A stretch of DNA of 54,737 nucleotides from Bacteroidota bacterium (GTDB lineage Bacteria; Bacteroidota; Bacteroidia; Bacteroidales; VadinHA17). The stretch lies in contig JADFDS010000014.1 of assembly GCA_018262715.1 (NCBI GenBank), positions 1 through 54,737 on the forward strand. Reading direction: 5' to 3'. This document shows positions 43,716 through 53,135 of the stretch, piece after piece. Both the position numbers and the translations under genes were made by a program. The notes beneath the pieces were generated by a model, which saw nothing but the letters and a program-made list of their open reading frames with translations, was not told the origin of the DNA and ran no database searches. Numbering within the stretch: position 1 is the stretch's first letter; every line of letters starts with the position of its first letter.

Positions 43716-44663
43716 ATGGTACGCCTGGTAGCCCTGTTCATATCGGTTGTGCTGCAGATAGTGGCTGCAGGCATAGCCATAAGATTCATGAAGATAACAC
43801 GTTACCGTCTCTCATGGATCCTTCTTTCCACATCGTTCGTACTGATGGCAGTACGCACTCTCATCCAGCTCATAGAGTATTTTCAGGGCAAACCCTCGTT
43901 CGAGCTGATGATGGTGGATGAGTGGATGAACGTGCTGATCTCGGTGATGATAATTACGGGCGTGGTGCTGATCAGGGAGATCTTTTATTCACTGAAACGT
44001 GCGGAAATTGACAGGGCAAGATCTGACAGGAGGCTCCTGAACGCTGTAATCAATACAGAGGAGACTGAAAAAAAGCGGTTCGCAAAGGATCTGCACGACG
44101 GACTGGGTCCGCTGCTCTCTACCGTAAAGATGTCTCTCTCAGCCCTGAACAGCAGGGTCACCGACCCGGTGGGACAGGAGATTCTTCAGAATACGAACCA
44201 TGTCGTAAACGAAGCTCTGAATGCCATCAAGGAGATCTCCAACAACATGAGTCCACATGTGCTGACCAACCTGGGGGTGGCAAGCGCCATCAGCGCCTTC
44301 GCGGCAAAGGTGAACATGATGCGGGGAATACTGATAGACTTCCGGACAAACATGGAGGGGGAGCGGTTTGACACTGACAAGGAGGTGGTTATATACCGTG
44401 CGGCATGCGAGTTTATCAACAACGGCATGAAGCACTCCGGTGCTTCCAGAATAGAAATAGAGCTTCGCCGCGACCAAAAAATAATTACCTTGCAGTATCT
44501 TGACAACGGCCGCGGATTCGACATGGAGAAGCTGTCATCGGAAGAGACGGTGGGAATGGGAATTCCGAACATCGAAACCCGCGTGAGATCAGTCGACGGG
44601 GTCTTTGTCATTGAAAGCGCACGCGGCAAGGGAACCAGCGCGCTGATTAAGGTGGACCAGTGA
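43716..44663 (+). CDS. Two-component sensor histidine kinase (NarX-like HisKA_3 type)
   Basis: 315 residues: two to three N-terminal membrane segments (about 2-24, 32-50, 70-92) with almost no periplasmic loop. A short coiled linker leads to the HisKA_3 dimerisation domain with the phospho-acceptor His127 in RFAKDLHDGLGPLLSTVK, and a HATPase_c domain follows (EFINNGMKHS N box, DNGRGFD, GMGIPNIETRV, GKGTSALIK). The lack of an external sensor domain suggests sensing within the membrane. It is followed 148 bases later by a LuxR-type regulator, its likely partner. Confidence 0.92.
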   Translation: MVRLVALFISVVLQIVAAGIAIRFMKITRYRLSWILLSTSFVLMAVRTLIQLIEYFQGKPSFELMMVDEWMNVLISVMIITGVVLIREIFYSLKRAEIDRARSDRRLLNAVINTEETEKKRFAKDLHDGLGPLLSTVKMSLSALNSRVTDPVGQEILQNTNHVVNEALNAIKEISNNMSPHVLTNLGVASAISAFAAKVNMMRGILIDFRTNMEGERFDTDKEVVIYRAACEFINNGMKHSGASRIEIELRRDQKIITLQYLDNGRGFDMEKLSSEETVGMGIPNIETRVRSVDGVFVIESARGKGTSALIKVDQ

Positions 44664-44703
44664 GATTTGCGAATGGCGATTTGCGATGTTCGATTTTGTC
44701 CGA

Positions 44704-44816
44704 GAGACATAAAGCATTGTAGAAGAATAACATATGACATGCCAACAGGGCATCAGGCATTGCAGCAAAATGCATAAACAAAACCAATCCCCGTAGGGGA
44801 TAAAGCATTGTATGGA
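44704..44816. repeat. Three degenerate copies of a GCATTG-centred intergenic repeat
   Basis: Between kinase and regulator genes the sequence repeats a unit resembling CATAAAGCATTGTAGAAGAAT. Copies have GCATT at 44714, 44757 and 44805, spaced 43 and 48 bases (variants CATCAGGCATTGCAGCAAAAT and GATAAAGCATTGTATGGAAA). The last is preceded by the small hairpin CCCCGTAGGGG. The final copy abuts the regulator's ATG. Confidence 0.55.
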
Positions 44817-45453
44817 AACAATCAGAATAGCACTTGCAGATGACCACCAGCTCTTCCGGAACGGACTGAAAATCCTCCTCGGCGGCTATCCCGAATTCGA
44901 GGTGGTGGCTGAGGCATCAAACGGCGCCGAACTGCTGAAGGTGCTCGAAAACTGCCCCGCTGATATTGTCCTCATGGACATCAACATGCCTGAGATGGAC
45001 GGGGTGGAAGCCACATCGCGTATTTCCCGCCAGATCCCGGCCGCATGCGTGATTGCACTGTCAATGTACGGTGAGGAGGAATATTATTACAGGATGGTTG
45101 ATGCCGGAGCGAAGGGGTTCATACTGAAGGATTCCGACATCTCGGACGTGCATGACGCAATTATCGCGGTGCACCGCGGAGGCAACTACTTCTCGCAGGA
45201 GCTGCTTTATCATGTCATCAGGCGCATCAAGAACAGGGAACACGAGGAGAAGAGCTCAAGCCTCTCCAGGCGCGAGAAGGAGATCCTCCTCAAGATCTGC
45301 GAAGGACTCTCCAACCACGAGATTGCCGATGCACTGTTCATCAGCAAGCGTACGGTAGACAAGCACCGGGCCAATCTGCTTGCCAAAACCGGTTCCAAAA
45401 ACACCGCCAGCCTGATCCTGTACGCTATAAAGAACAGACTGATTGAAGTTTGA
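44812..45453 (+). CDS. LuxR/NarL-family response regulator
   Basis: 213-residue transcription factor: receiver domain (about 3-120) with acidic pocket ALADDHQ, phospho-acceptor Asp56 in VLMDINMPEMDG and the Lys of KGFILKDSD. A GerE/LuxR helix-turn-helix (about 145-210, LSRREKEILLKICEGLSNHEIADAL and KRTVDKHRANLLAKTG) follows. The upstream HisKA_3 kinase is the class that pairs with NarL regulators. Targets are unknown. Confidence 0.94.
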   Translation: METIRIALADDHQLFRNGLKILLGGYPEFEVVAEASNGAELLKVLENCPADIVLMDINMPEMDGVEATSRISRQIPAACVIALSMYGEEEYYYRMVDAGAKGFILKDSDISDVHDAIIAVHRGGNYFSQELLYHVIRRIKNREHEEKSSSLSRREKEILLKICEGLSNHEIADALFISKRTVDKHRANLLAKTGSKNTASLILYAIKNRLIEV

Positions 45454-45519
45454 TTTCTCCAAAAAGGAATCAGGTAGCGGCCTTGATAATCCGTCTTCCC
45501 CCGCCAGTGCAAGTATGAT

Positions 45520-45882
45520 ATGAGTGACCGCAAAGGACTGGGAACCATAGGTGAAGAATTAGCCGCTGCCTGGCTGACAGGGAAGGGCTATTCAATCCGC
45601 CACCGGAACTGGCGCTCGGGACGCACGGAAATAGACATTATAGCTGAAAACAGCAGTTTCATTGTATTCGCCGAAGTAAAGACAAGATCTGCAGGATATC
45701 AGGTTCACCCTTCCGAGGCTGTCAACGTGCCCAAACAGAGGACAATCATCTTCGCGGCTTCCAACTACATCGATACTTACGGTATCACCAGAGAGGCCAG
45801 GTTTGATATCATAACTGTAATAATCGGGGAGACTGGCCATGAGATTGACCACATTGAGGGCGCCTACTATCCGACCATGTGA
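45520..45882 (+). CDS. YraN family (UPF0102) nuclease-fold protein
   Basis: 120-residue protein with the YraN/UPF0102 PD-(D/E)xK-like fold: GTIGEELAAAWLTGKGYSI, RSGRTEIDIIAEN with the acidic residues, and FAEVKTRS with the Glu-x-Lys. The family is predicted to be endonuclease-related, but its role is not established. Stands alone between the regulator and a peptidase gene. Confidence 0.9.
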   Translation: MSDRKGLGTIGEELAAAWLTGKGYSIRHRNWRSGRTEIDIIAENSSFIVFAEVKTRSAGYQVHPSEAVNVPKQRTIIFAASNYIDTYGITREARFDIITVIIGETGHEIDHIEGAYYPTM

Positions 45883-45937
45883 TTTTCCGCCCACGGCGCT
45901 GCTGCTTAAAAACATTTCCCTTTTAAATATTATTGTA

Positions 45938-45945
45938 TATTTTTG
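45938..45945 (+). promoter_or_regulatory. Putative promoter of the C1 peptidase gene, TATTTTTG box
   Basis: Exact TAnnTTTG match 36 bases before the ATG; the region just upstream is A+T rich. No clear -33 element. Confidence 0.45.
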
Positions 45946-45980
45946 ATTCGTCCTGAATTGATAAACCAAAAAAGATACAA

Positions 45981-47183
45981 ATGAAAAAGACAGTATTAAT
46001 CCTCATGGCAATGGCTATCGCCGCCATGCCGCTGAATGCCCAGAAGAGCAAGAAACAGGCCGCTCCCGAGCCCGAGGGATATAAATTCACCACCGTTGTC
46101 TCCCTTCCGGCCTCGCCGGTTAAGAACCAGTCGGCCACAGGCACATGCTGGTGTTTCGCAACCACTTCATTCATGGAGTCGGAGCTCCTGAGGATGGGCA
46201 AGGGTGAATATGACCTCTCGGAAATGTTCGTGGTTAGAAAAACATACGAGAACAGGATACTTGACAATTATCTTCGCCAGGGAAAAGGAAACCTGGGTGA
46301 GGGCAGCCTTTCGCCTTCATGGGTAAGGGTTTTCAACGAGGACGGAATAGTTCCCCAGGAAGCATACACAGGCATCAGTTATGATTCCCCGACCCATAAT
46401 CACCGTGAGCTCCAGTCTTACGTCGATGCGGTAACTGCTGTTCCGGTAAAGATGAGACGCCTCAGCAAGGAGTCAAACGAAGTAACCGACGCTATTCTTG
46501 ACATTTACATGGGAGAAGTACCTGCCACCTTTACCTACAAGGGTCAGAGCTATACTCCGAAAACATTTGCAGCCAGCCTGGGACTGAACATGGATGATTA
46601 TGTTCATATCACCTCCTTCTCACACTTCCCCTTCTATACCGAAGGACTTCTTGAAGTGCCTGACAACTGGGAGATGAACCGGTTCCACAACGTGCCCCTC
46701 GACGAACTGATACAGATCATGGACTACTCACTTAACAACGGTTATACGGTTAACTGGGACGGTGATGTAAGCGAGAGGGGCTTCTCCCATGCCAACGGCG
46801 TGGCCATCAATCCCGATCTCACCAGGATGGATCCGTCAGGCAACACTGACAGGGCCCGTTTCGAGGCAGGTCAGGGTGGCCAGGGCGCCAACCAGGCAAT
46901 GTTTGAAAAACCGGGTCCCGAAATTAATGTAACCCAGGATGTCCGTCAGAAGGGATACGAAACATTCGTAACCTCCGATGACCACCTGATGCACATCACC
47001 GGTATTGTAAAGGACCAGAACGGTACGAAGTATTACATCACGAAGAACTCATGGGGCACAGACAGGAATCCACAGGGTGGTTACCTGAACATGTCTGAGA
47101 GCTATGTGAGGGCCAAGACGATCTTCATCATGGTTCATAAGAACGCCATCCCTGCAGATATCAAGGCCAAAATGGGAATCTGA
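45981..47183 (+). CDS. Secreted C1B family cysteine peptidase (bleomycin hydrolase/PepC-like)
   Basis: 400-residue papain-fold aminopeptidase of the bleomycin hydrolase type. The catalytic triad is visible: Cys56 in NQSATGTCWCFATT (with the oxyanion Gln50), His in DDHLMHITGI, and Asn in YITKNSWGTDRNPQGGY. A signal peptide (residues 1-21, ending LNAQ) indicates export, unlike the cytoplasmic E. coli or yeast enzymes. The NH2-terminal EYDLSEMFVVRK helix is typical of the C1B group. It converges on the LuxE-like gene with a two-base gap. Confidence 0.92.
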   Translation: MKKTVLILMAMAIAAMPLNAQKSKKQAAPEPEGYKFTTVVSLPASPVKNQSATGTCWCFATTSFMESELLRMGKGEYDLSEMFVVRKTYENRILDNYLRQGKGNLGEGSLSPSWVRVFNEDGIVPQEAYTGISYDSPTHNHRELQSYVDAVTAVPVKMRRLSKESNEVTDAILDIYMGEVPATFTYKGQSYTPKTFAASLGLNMDDYVHITSFSHFPFYTEGLLEVPDNWEMNRFHNVPLDELIQIMDYSLNNGYTVNWDGDVSERGFSHANGVAINPDLTRMDPSGNTDRARFEAGQGGQGANQAMFEKPGPEINVTQDVRQKGYETFVTSDDHLMHITGIVKDQNGTKYYITKNSWGTDRNPQGGYLNMSESYVRAKTIFIMVHKNAIPADIKAKMGI

Positions 47184-47185
47184 CT

Positions 47186-48169
47186 TCAGCTTACCAGCAG
47201 ATTGCATCCCCTGATATCAGCCTCGTCAAACCGGCCCTGAACCTCAAAGAGCCCGCCGGGGTGCATCCGGCCAAGGTCGGCAGTTGCTATGAATGAACAT
47301 GACCAGAGGTTGGCAAGGTCAATGACACTTATGCCGCCAGCCGCTCCGGCCTCTGAAGAATGTGACATCGGATCATGGCTGTCACGTATCAGCACTTTCA
47401 TCCAGGGGGGGGTACGGAACAGTCCTCCTCCCCGGGAATAAGCCTGGCTGAGCAGTTCGGTCATCCCGTATTCTGAGTGTACCGAGCTGACACCGAAGGC
47501 TTTCATGATTATCTCATGCACCTCCTCCCTGATCATTTCACGCCTCCGGCCTTTCATGCCGCCGGTCTCCATAATGATGACATCGCTGAGATCAACCGGA
47601 TGCTTCTCCGCCAGGTCAAGCAGCGCAAAAGTGACTCCTATCAGCAGCACCTTCAGTCGTGCGGCTCTGGCCTTTTCAATAGCCTGCAGAAGAGCTGTAT
47701 GGTCATCCAGGAAAAAACCGCCGGCATCATTGCCAGAGAGTTGAATCAGCCTGTTAGCCATATAAATGAGAGATGAGTCATCTCTCTCAAGATACGAGGG
47801 AAGCAGCCCCGTGATGGCATATTCCGCGGGTTCACCGTAAAAAAGCCTGAATGTCCGTTCCAGGCTCTCGTCATAGATGGCCGTATCCCTGACATGGTGC
47901 CGGCTCTGTTTCATGCCGGCCGTGCCGCTGCTGAGAAAAATCCGTTCAGGTTCCCCTCCGCCGGTCATGACCAGGTGATCCCTGAAGAACGAGATGGGCA
48001 TGAAGGGGATTGAACAGATTGAATCAACCTCTTCCGGTTTAATCCCGAGAAGGCTGACATATTCACCGTAGACGGGGCATCCGTCAGCCTGAAAGCGAAA
48101 GATCTCCAGTGCCAGCTTTTCAAATGAGCCGGCGCCGGAGATCCTGAATATCTCTTCCGGGAGCTCCAT
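47186..48169 (-). CDS. LuxE-like acyl-protein synthetase
   Basis: 327 residues resembling LuxE/PaaK-type adenylating enzymes. The adenylation-loop motif LSSGTAGMKQSRH, METGGMKGRRREM, SEYGMTELLSQAYS and a C-terminal TADLGRM...GRFDEADIRG region are visible. LuxE activates fatty acids as acyl-AMP and transfers them to a protein Cys. No luxCD partners are nearby, so its acid and acceptor are unknown. The ATG at 48169 is preferred to the GTG at 48172 and overlaps the lipoprotein stop by one base. Third gene of a pgk-lipoprotein-luxE set. Confidence 0.8.
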   Translation of the reverse strand: MELPEEIFRISGAGSFEKLALEIFRFQADGCPVYGEYVSLLGIKPEEVDSICSIPFMPISFFRDHLVMTGGGEPERIFLSSGTAGMKQSRHHVRDTAIYDESLERTFRLFYGEPAEYAITGLLPSYLERDDSSLIYMANRLIQLSGNDAGGFFLDDHTALLQAIEKARAARLKVLLIGVTFALLDLAEKHPVDLSDVIIMETGGMKGRRREMIREEVHEIIMKAFGVSSVHSEYGMTELLSQAYSRGGGLFRTPPWMKVLIRDSHDPMSHSSEAGAAGGISVIDLANLWSCSFIATADLGRMHPGGLFEVQGRFDEADIRGCNLLVS

Positions 48170-48708
48170 CACTTCGCCGGGAAAGTTGACGATCCGTCAG
48201 GCTGCCACACCCACTCAAAGGAGCAGGTGGCGGCTGCGGGAGTGACCGAAGTATTCAATGTCACGCTGATTATCCTGAGCTTGGCGTATTTCGAGTCGCG
48301 TGTCTTTACAACCCATACCTGGTGGGCTGCAAGCGGTGATGCAAACTCACCCCACGAATAGCTTCCCACGGTCATCAGTTCGCTGAAGGCATTCTTCGCC
48401 AGGCTTTCGGTTCCGTATGTTCCCGCCAGGGCGAATGGGGGAGTGAATGTATTGGCAGTAAGGAATGCAACCACCGGTCCGCCGGTTGTCACCTGCCCTG
48501 CCATCAGCCAAATGTCAGCCCGGTACTGATCGGGAAGCGTCGGGACCTCCCCTGCCTCATCAAAGGAGAGTCCCATCGCGTAATAATAAGACCCGCCGTC
48601 GTACAGGTCACTTGACAGAATGATGGTTCCGGAGGTCTTCTGGTCGTCGCTTCCGCACCCTGCAAACATCAGCATCAGGGCCAGCGCCGGTATGAACCAA
48701 CGGTTCAC
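48169..48708 (-). CDS. Lipoprotein of unknown function
   Basis: 179-residue protein with a lipoprotein signal (lipobox FAGC, Cys18) and a beta-rich, aromatic remainder ([47 protein letters not shown]). No family recognised. The start is GTG at 48708, overlapping the pgk stop by four bases, and the stop overlaps the LuxE-like gene. It is therefore coupled to both, though the functional link is unclear. Confidence 0.75.
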   Translation of the reverse strand: MNRWFIPALALMLMFAGCGSDDQKTSGTIILSSDLYDGGSYYYAMGLSFDEAGEVPTLPDQYRADIWLMAGQVTTGGPVVAFLTANTFTPPFALAGTYGTESLAKNAFSELMTVGSYSWGEFASPLAAHQVWVVKTRDSKYAKLRIISVTLNTSVTPAAATCSFEWVWQPDGSSTFPAK

Positions 48709-49970
48709 TGTTCACCCCTGATTGCTGTGATGCCCGGCAGCTTTTTGCCTTCCATGTATTCCAGCATGGCGCCTCCGCCGGTGGAGACATAGCTCACCTT
48801 GTCGGCCAGTCCGTTCTTGTTGATTGCTGCAACCGAGTCGCCCCCGCCAATCAGTGAGAATGCTCCCTTTTCGGTGGCCTTTGCCACGGCCTTTGCTATT
48901 GCGGTGGTTCCGGCGGCAAACTTTGCCATCTCAAACACACCCATCGGGCCGTTCCAGAGGATGGTCTTTGAATCCATAATCACCTTTTCAAAAAGTTCTA
49001 TGCTCTTCGGTCCGATGTCAAGACCCATCCATCCGTCCTTAACATCATCAATTGCAGAAGTATATGTATTAGCTTCAGCATCAAACTTGTCAGCATTGAT
49101 CCCGTCAACCGGGAAGAGCAGGCTGACCCCCTTTGCCTTTGCCTTTTCGATGACCGCCTTTGCCACATCAAGCTTGTCGGCCTCGCACAGGGAATTGCCT
49201 ATGTTTCCGCCCGTAGCCTTTATGAAGGTATATGTCATGCCACCGCCTATAATCAGGTTGTTCACCCTGTCAAGCAGGTTCTCGATGATCAGTATCTTGT
49301 CTGACACCTTGGCTCCACCCATGACCGCGGTGAATGGTTTCCCGGCGCTCTTCAGCACCCTGTCCATTGCAGCAAGTTCGCTGTTGATGAGGAATCCGAA
49401 CATCCTTTTGTCTTCCGGAAAAAAGTCAGCTATTACCGCGGTGGTGGCGTGAGCCCGGTGAGCCGTGCCGAATGCGTCGTTGACATATACGTCGGCATAG
49501 GTCGAAAGCTTCTTAGCCATCTCCTTCTGTTTCACCTTCAGAGCTGCCTTGGCAGCTTTCTTTTCCTCATCAGTGGCGGTCTCCGGGAGTACCGGCTTGC
49601 CTTCCTCCTCGGGATAGAACCTGACATTTTCGAGCATCATCACTTCGCCCGGTCTGAGGGCGGCGGCCATCGCCACAGCCTCTTCGCCAAGGGCGTCAGG
49701 AGCAAAAGCAACCTTCATCCCGAGGTGTTTCTCCAGCACCGGGAGAACGGGTTTGAGTGAATATTTCTCCATTACTCCTTCCGGCCGCCCCAGGTGTGAC
49801 ATGAGAATGGCACTTCCGCCGTCAGCGGTAATCTTCCTTATCGTCTTAAGCGCTCCGCGAATGCGGGTGTCATCAGTAACCTCGCGCGTGGCTTTGTCGA
49901 GGGGAACATTGAAATCAACCCGGACAATTGCCTTGAGACCCTTAAAATTAAAATTGTCAATGATTTTCAT
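48705..49970 (-). CDS. pgk: Phosphoglycerate kinase Pgk
   Basis: Glycolytic enzyme transferring phosphate between 1,3-bisphosphoglycerate and ADP. 421 residues with [66 protein letters not shown] and GGGDSVAAI. The middle carries the short insertion ([15 protein letters not shown] region) often seen in Bacteroidota. Leads a coupled set with a lipoprotein and a LuxE-like gene. Confidence 0.97.
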   Translation of the reverse strand: MKIIDNFNFKGLKAIVRVDFNVPLDKATREVTDDTRIRGALKTIRKITADGGSAILMSHLGRPEGVMEKYSLKPVLPVLEKHLGMKVAFAPDALGEEAVAMAAALRPGEVMMLENVRFYPEEEGKPVLPETATDEEKKAAKAALKVKQKEMAKKLSTYADVYVNDAFGTAHRAHATTAVIADFFPEDKRMFGFLINSELAAMDRVLKSAGKPFTAVMGGAKVSDKILIIENLLDRVNNLIIGGGMTYTFIKATGGNIGNSLCEADKLDVAKAVIEKAKAKGVSLLFPVDGINADKFDAEANTYTSAIDDVKDGWMGLDIGPKSIELFEKVIMDSKTILWNGPMGVFEMAKFAAGTTAIAKAVAKATEKGAFSLIGGGDSVAAINKNGLADKVSYVSTGGGAMLEYMEGKKLPGITAIRGEQ

Positions 49971-50055
49971 AAAATTTCTGTTTACGGATTACCTGTTTGT
50001 TTGTATTGTACAAAAATAAGAAGTTGAAAGGTTCCCTTACAAGCAAAGGGGTAAT

Positions 50056-50188
50056 TATGTCAGTTTATTTTTTATTAAACAAATGCCGTGGTGATTTGTT
50101 AAATTTGAGAAAACTAAGGCAGAACATGCGCCCGGCAGAACAGGTTGCATGGAATTTCACTGAAAGATTACGCAAAGCGAAGTATTAA
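50056..50188 (+). pseudogene. Remnant of a DUF559-type endonuclease gene (N-terminal piece)
   Basis: The frame ending at 50188 encodes LRKLRQNMRPAEQVAWNF followed by RLRKAKY, which resembles the N-terminal helix of DUF559 (Vsr-like) proteins (LRxxxTxAExxLWxxLR). It stops about 30 residues in, before any of the catalytic core, and the next codons start the tpx leader. I read it as a truncated relic; a chance similarity over so short a stretch is possible. Confidence 0.4.
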
Positions 50189-50204
50189 AAAAAATAAATG
50201 AATT

Positions 50205-50702
50205 ATGGCAAAAATTACTCTCAGGGGCAACCCTGTAAACACATCAGGTTCGCTTCCCGAAAAGGGAAGCAAGGCTCCGGGCTTCACCCTGGTAAAGTCA
50301 GATCTCAGCACCCTTTCGCTGAATGAGCTGGCAGGAAAGAAAGTTATACTTAACATTTCTCCAAGTCTTGATACGGGCGTCTGCGCCACCGCCGTACGCA
50401 AATTCAATCAGCTGGCAGCCGGAAAGGAGAACGCTGTTGTGCTGGCAATCACGAAGGATTTGCCGTTCGCCCACGGACGTTTCTGCTCAACTGAAGGGAT
50501 AACAAATGTGGTTACACTGTCAGGGTTCCGTGATGCCGAATTCGGGAAGGCTTATGGCGTTGACCTCATTGACGGACCGATGGCCGGTCTATATGCCCGC
50601 AGCATTGTGGTTGTTGACGAGAACGGTAATGTGATTTACACCGAGCTGGTGCCGGAGACAGTCCAGGAGCCCGATTACGACAAAGCCCTGGCAGCGCTTT
50701 AA
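50205..50702 (+). CDS. tpx: Thiol peroxidase Tpx
   Basis: Atypical two-cysteine peroxiredoxin reducing hydroperoxides with thioredoxin. Peroxidatic Cys60 in [12 protein letters not shown] and resolving Cys94 in [11 protein letters not shown]; 165 residues as in E. coli Tpx. The start [15 protein letters not shown] matches the family. Confidence 0.96.
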   Translation: MAKITLRGNPVNTSGSLPEKGSKAPGFTLVKSDLSTLSLNELAGKKVILNISPSLDTGVCATAVRKFNQLAAGKENAVVLAITKDLPFAHGRFCSTEGITNVVTLSGFRDAEFGKAYGVDLIDGPMAGLYARSIVVVDENGNVIYTELVPETVQEPDYDKALAAL

Positions 50703-50727
50703 AAAACATTACTAATCCGTTTTTTAC

Positions 50728-50735
50728 TACATTTG
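50728..50735 (+). promoter_or_regulatory. Putative holB promoter, TACATTTG box
   Basis: Exact TAnnTTTG followed by C, 23 bases before the holB ATG. No clear -33 element. Confidence 0.45.
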
Positions 50736-50758
50736 CTCTTCGTCATCCGAAGGGCAAA

Positions 50759-51886
50759 ATGAATTTTTCACAGATACCGGGACAGAAGGCAGTGATTGAC
50801 AGGCTGCGGAGCTCCGTTGCGGAGAACCGCGTCAGTCATGCACTGCTTTTTTATGGTCCCGGGGGAAGCGGCAAGTTTGCCATAGCGCTGGCCTTTGCAA
50901 GGTACATCAGCTGCGAGAAACGCACCGCGGAAGATGCCTGCGGCATTTGCCCGTCTTGCGTCAAGTATGACAAGCTGATACATCCTGACCTCCACTTTGT
51001 CTTCCCGGTCATTAAAAAGAAATCGGGCACTGAATCTGTCAGTGATACCTTTATTGCGCAATGGCGCGAAATGGTACTCCGGTCACCGTGGTTCTCGCTC
51101 AGCACATGGACAGAAGCTATGGAGGTCGCCAACGAGCAGGCCCTGATACCTGTGGCCGAGGCGGCAGAGATTATCCGGAAGCTCAGCCTCAAATCATTTG
51201 AATCTGACTTCAAGATAATGATCATCTGGCTTCCCGAAAAGATGAATGCCGAGACGGCAAACAAGCTCCTCAAGATGATTGAGGAGCCCCCTGCCCGCAC
51301 CCTCTTCATACTTGTTTCCGAAGAGGATGACAGGCTGCTTCCGACGATCACCTCGCGATGTCAGCATATAAGGATTCCTTCAATACAGTCAGATGAACTC
51401 AGCGCACACCTGGTCAAAACCATGGGCATGGACCATGCCAGGGCCTCGGAGATAGCCGCTATCGCGAACGGCAACATGGTCAGGGCTATGGAACTTGCCC
51501 GGGAAGATGACAACAGCGCGGTGCACCTCGAGCGGTTCACGAAGCTGATGCGCACGGCGTGGACCCGTGACATCCACTCCCTTGTGACATGGTCAGAGGA
51601 GACCGCAACGCTGGGAAGGGAAAGACAGAAGAGCTTCCTCTCCTACTCGCTGAGGATGATACGTGAAAATTTCATACTCAATTTCAACGGGAGGGAAAAC
51701 AGACTTGTATACCTCACCCGCGCCGAGGATGAGTTTTCTGAAAAATTCCATCCCTTCATCAACGAGAAGAACATCAATGCCCTCAACCGTGAGTTCAACC
51801 TTGCATACGCCCACGTCGAGAGCAACGGCAATACCAAAATGATTTTCCTTGACCTGGCCCTCAGGACCATGAGGCTTATCAGGTAA
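50759..51886 (+). CDS. holB: DNA polymerase III delta' subunit HolB
   Basis: Clamp-loader AAA+ subunit. N terminus FSQIPGQKAVIDRL, a Walker-A-like GPGGSGK at residues 33-39, the zinc-binding Cys set (CEKRTAEDACGICPSCVK), NKLLKMIEEPPARTLFILVSEE and the sensor-1 segment LLPTITSRCQHI. The C-terminal half is the helical clamp-loader collar. 375 residues is usual for Bacteroidota delta'. DnaX and delta would be encoded elsewhere. Confidence 0.93.
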   Translation: MNFSQIPGQKAVIDRLRSSVAENRVSHALLFYGPGGSGKFAIALAFARYISCEKRTAEDACGICPSCVKYDKLIHPDLHFVFPVIKKKSGTESVSDTFIAQWREMVLRSPWFSLSTWTEAMEVANEQALIPVAEAAEIIRKLSLKSFESDFKIMIIWLPEKMNAETANKLLKMIEEPPARTLFILVSEEDDRLLPTITSRCQHIRIPSIQSDELSAHLVKTMGMDHARASEIAAIANGNMVRAMELAREDDNSAVHLERFTKLMRTAWTRDIHSLVTWSEETATLGRERQKSFLSYSLRMIRENFILNFNGRENRLVYLTRAEDEFSEKFHPFINEKNINALNREFNLAYAHVESNGNTKMIFLDLALRTMRLIR

Positions 51887-51900
51887 ACGAGGGGAATCAC

Positions 51901-51930
51901 TTGATAATAGCTCTTTTATTCCTAATTTTG
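51901..51930 (+). promoter_or_regulatory. Promoter of the ricT-gldH-trmB gene set
   Basis: TTG (51901-51903) and TAATTTTG (51923-51930) fit the Bacteroidota -33/-7 elements with a 19-base spacer, 62 bases upstream of the ricT start. A GCGGAAG/CTTCCGC inverted repeat (51942-51971 region) lies between promoter and gene. Confidence 0.5.
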
Positions 51931-51992
51931 CATTCACCCTTGCGGAAGGCATGAAACTGACCCTTTCTTCCGCCAGCGGTTAACATGATGTT

Positions 51993-53135
51993 ATGATAAA
52001 CGAGGATATACAGGTCCAGCCCGGCGAGGAGCCGCCAAAGCCTGAAATAAAATACACAATCGGGACACACAAGCTTAATGAGTACAACTGGCTTGCCGAC
52101 CTCCCCTTCGACATACGTCACAATGATGTTGTTGAAGTCCGGTTCAAGAACACCAGAAAGGGTTTCTACCGCAATGTTAACGGCCTGAAACTGGAAGTTG
52201 ATGACATTGTTGCGGTGGAGGCCTCTCCCGGACATGATATCGGTTATGTGTCAATGACCGGCTTCCTTGTCAGTCAGCAGCTTAAGAAAATGAAGACAAG
52301 GCCTGTAGTCGATGAGCTGAAGAAAGTCTACCGTAAGGCCCGGCCTGTTGACCTTCAGAAATGGGAGGAGGCAAAGAAGCTTGAGGTTACCACCATGCTT
52401 CGCTCGAGGAAGATTGCAGAAAACCTGGGGCTGGCAATGAAGATCGGCGATGTTGAGTACCAGGGTGACAAGACCAAGGCCATCTTCTACTACCTTGCCG
52501 ATGAGAGGGTTGATTTCCGCCAGCTGATCAAGGTCCTTGCCGAGGAGTTTCATATCAGGATAGAGATGAGGCAGATAGGTGCGCGGCAGGAGGCAGGGCG
52601 TATAGGAGGCATTGGCACCTGCGGCAGGGAGCTGTGCTGCTCTACCCATGTGACAAATTTCATTTCGGTGACTACTTCCCACGCACGCTACCAGGATCTG
52701 TCCCTCAACCCGCAGAAGCTCGCCGGGCAGTGCGGCAAACTGAAGTGCTGCCTGAACTATGAGCTTGACTGCTACATTGATGCGCAGAAGGAATTCCCCT
52801 CGAAGGAGATACCCCTTGAGCTTGCCGGAGGCACAGCCTACTTCATGAAGATGGAGGTGCACACCGGCGTATACTGGTATTCGACTGATCCGCGGATTGC
52901 CGCTAACATGACTGCAGTGCCTGTGGCACGGGTACGTGAGATCATCCAGCTGAACCGTAAAGGAGTCAAGCCTGATAACCTGCTGGCCGGACCGGCGAAC
53001 AACCGCATGGAAAGAGGCAATGACCTGCTTCTGCAGAACAGCGGGCTTGACAGGTTTGAATCAAAGAGCCGCCCGCGTGAAGGCAAAGGCAAAAACAGAC
53101 CATATCACAGGAGAAATGAGAGGAAGCAGAAGTAA
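51993..53135 (+). CDS. ricT: PSP1-domain protein RicT (YaaT)
   Basis: 380 residues containing the PSP1 C-terminal domain (VTTMLRSRKIAENLGLAMKIGDVEYQGD). The Cys pairs in GTCGRELCCSTH and GQCGKLKCCLNYELDC supply iron-sulfur ligands in the B. subtilis RicAFT complex, which stimulates RNase Y and RNA processing. The N-terminal acidic tail and the C-terminal Lys/Arg-rich tail are variable. It occurs next to holB and gldH. The function in Bacteroidota is inferred from the family. Confidence 0.9.
   Translation: MINEDIQVQPGEEPPKPEIKYTIGTHKLNEYNWLADLPFDIRHNDVVEVRFKNTRKGFYRNVNGLKLEVDDIVAVEASPGHDIGYVSMTGFLVSQQLKKMKTRPVVDELKKVYRKARPVDLQKWEEAKKLEVTTMLRSRKIAENLGLAMKIGDVEYQGDKTKAIFYYLADERVDFRQLIKVLAEEFHIRIEMRQIGARQEAGRIGGIGTCGRELCCSTHVTNFISVTTSHARYQDLSLNPQKLAGQCGKLKCCLNYELDCYIDAQKEFPSKEIPLELAGGTAYFMKMEVHTGVYWYSTDPRIAANMTAVPVARVREIIQLNRKGVKPDNLLAGPANNRMERGNDLLLQNSGLDRFESKSRPREGKGKNRPYHRRNERKQK

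Noticed and set aside
51951-51983. Ten-residue frame upstream of ricT as a regulatory leader peptide
   Set aside because: No enrichment in one amino acid and no terminator after it, unlike the three attenuators; probably chance.
52251-52862. 203-residue antisense frame inside ricT
   Set aside because: Shadow of a confident gene with conserved Cys motifs on the plus strand.
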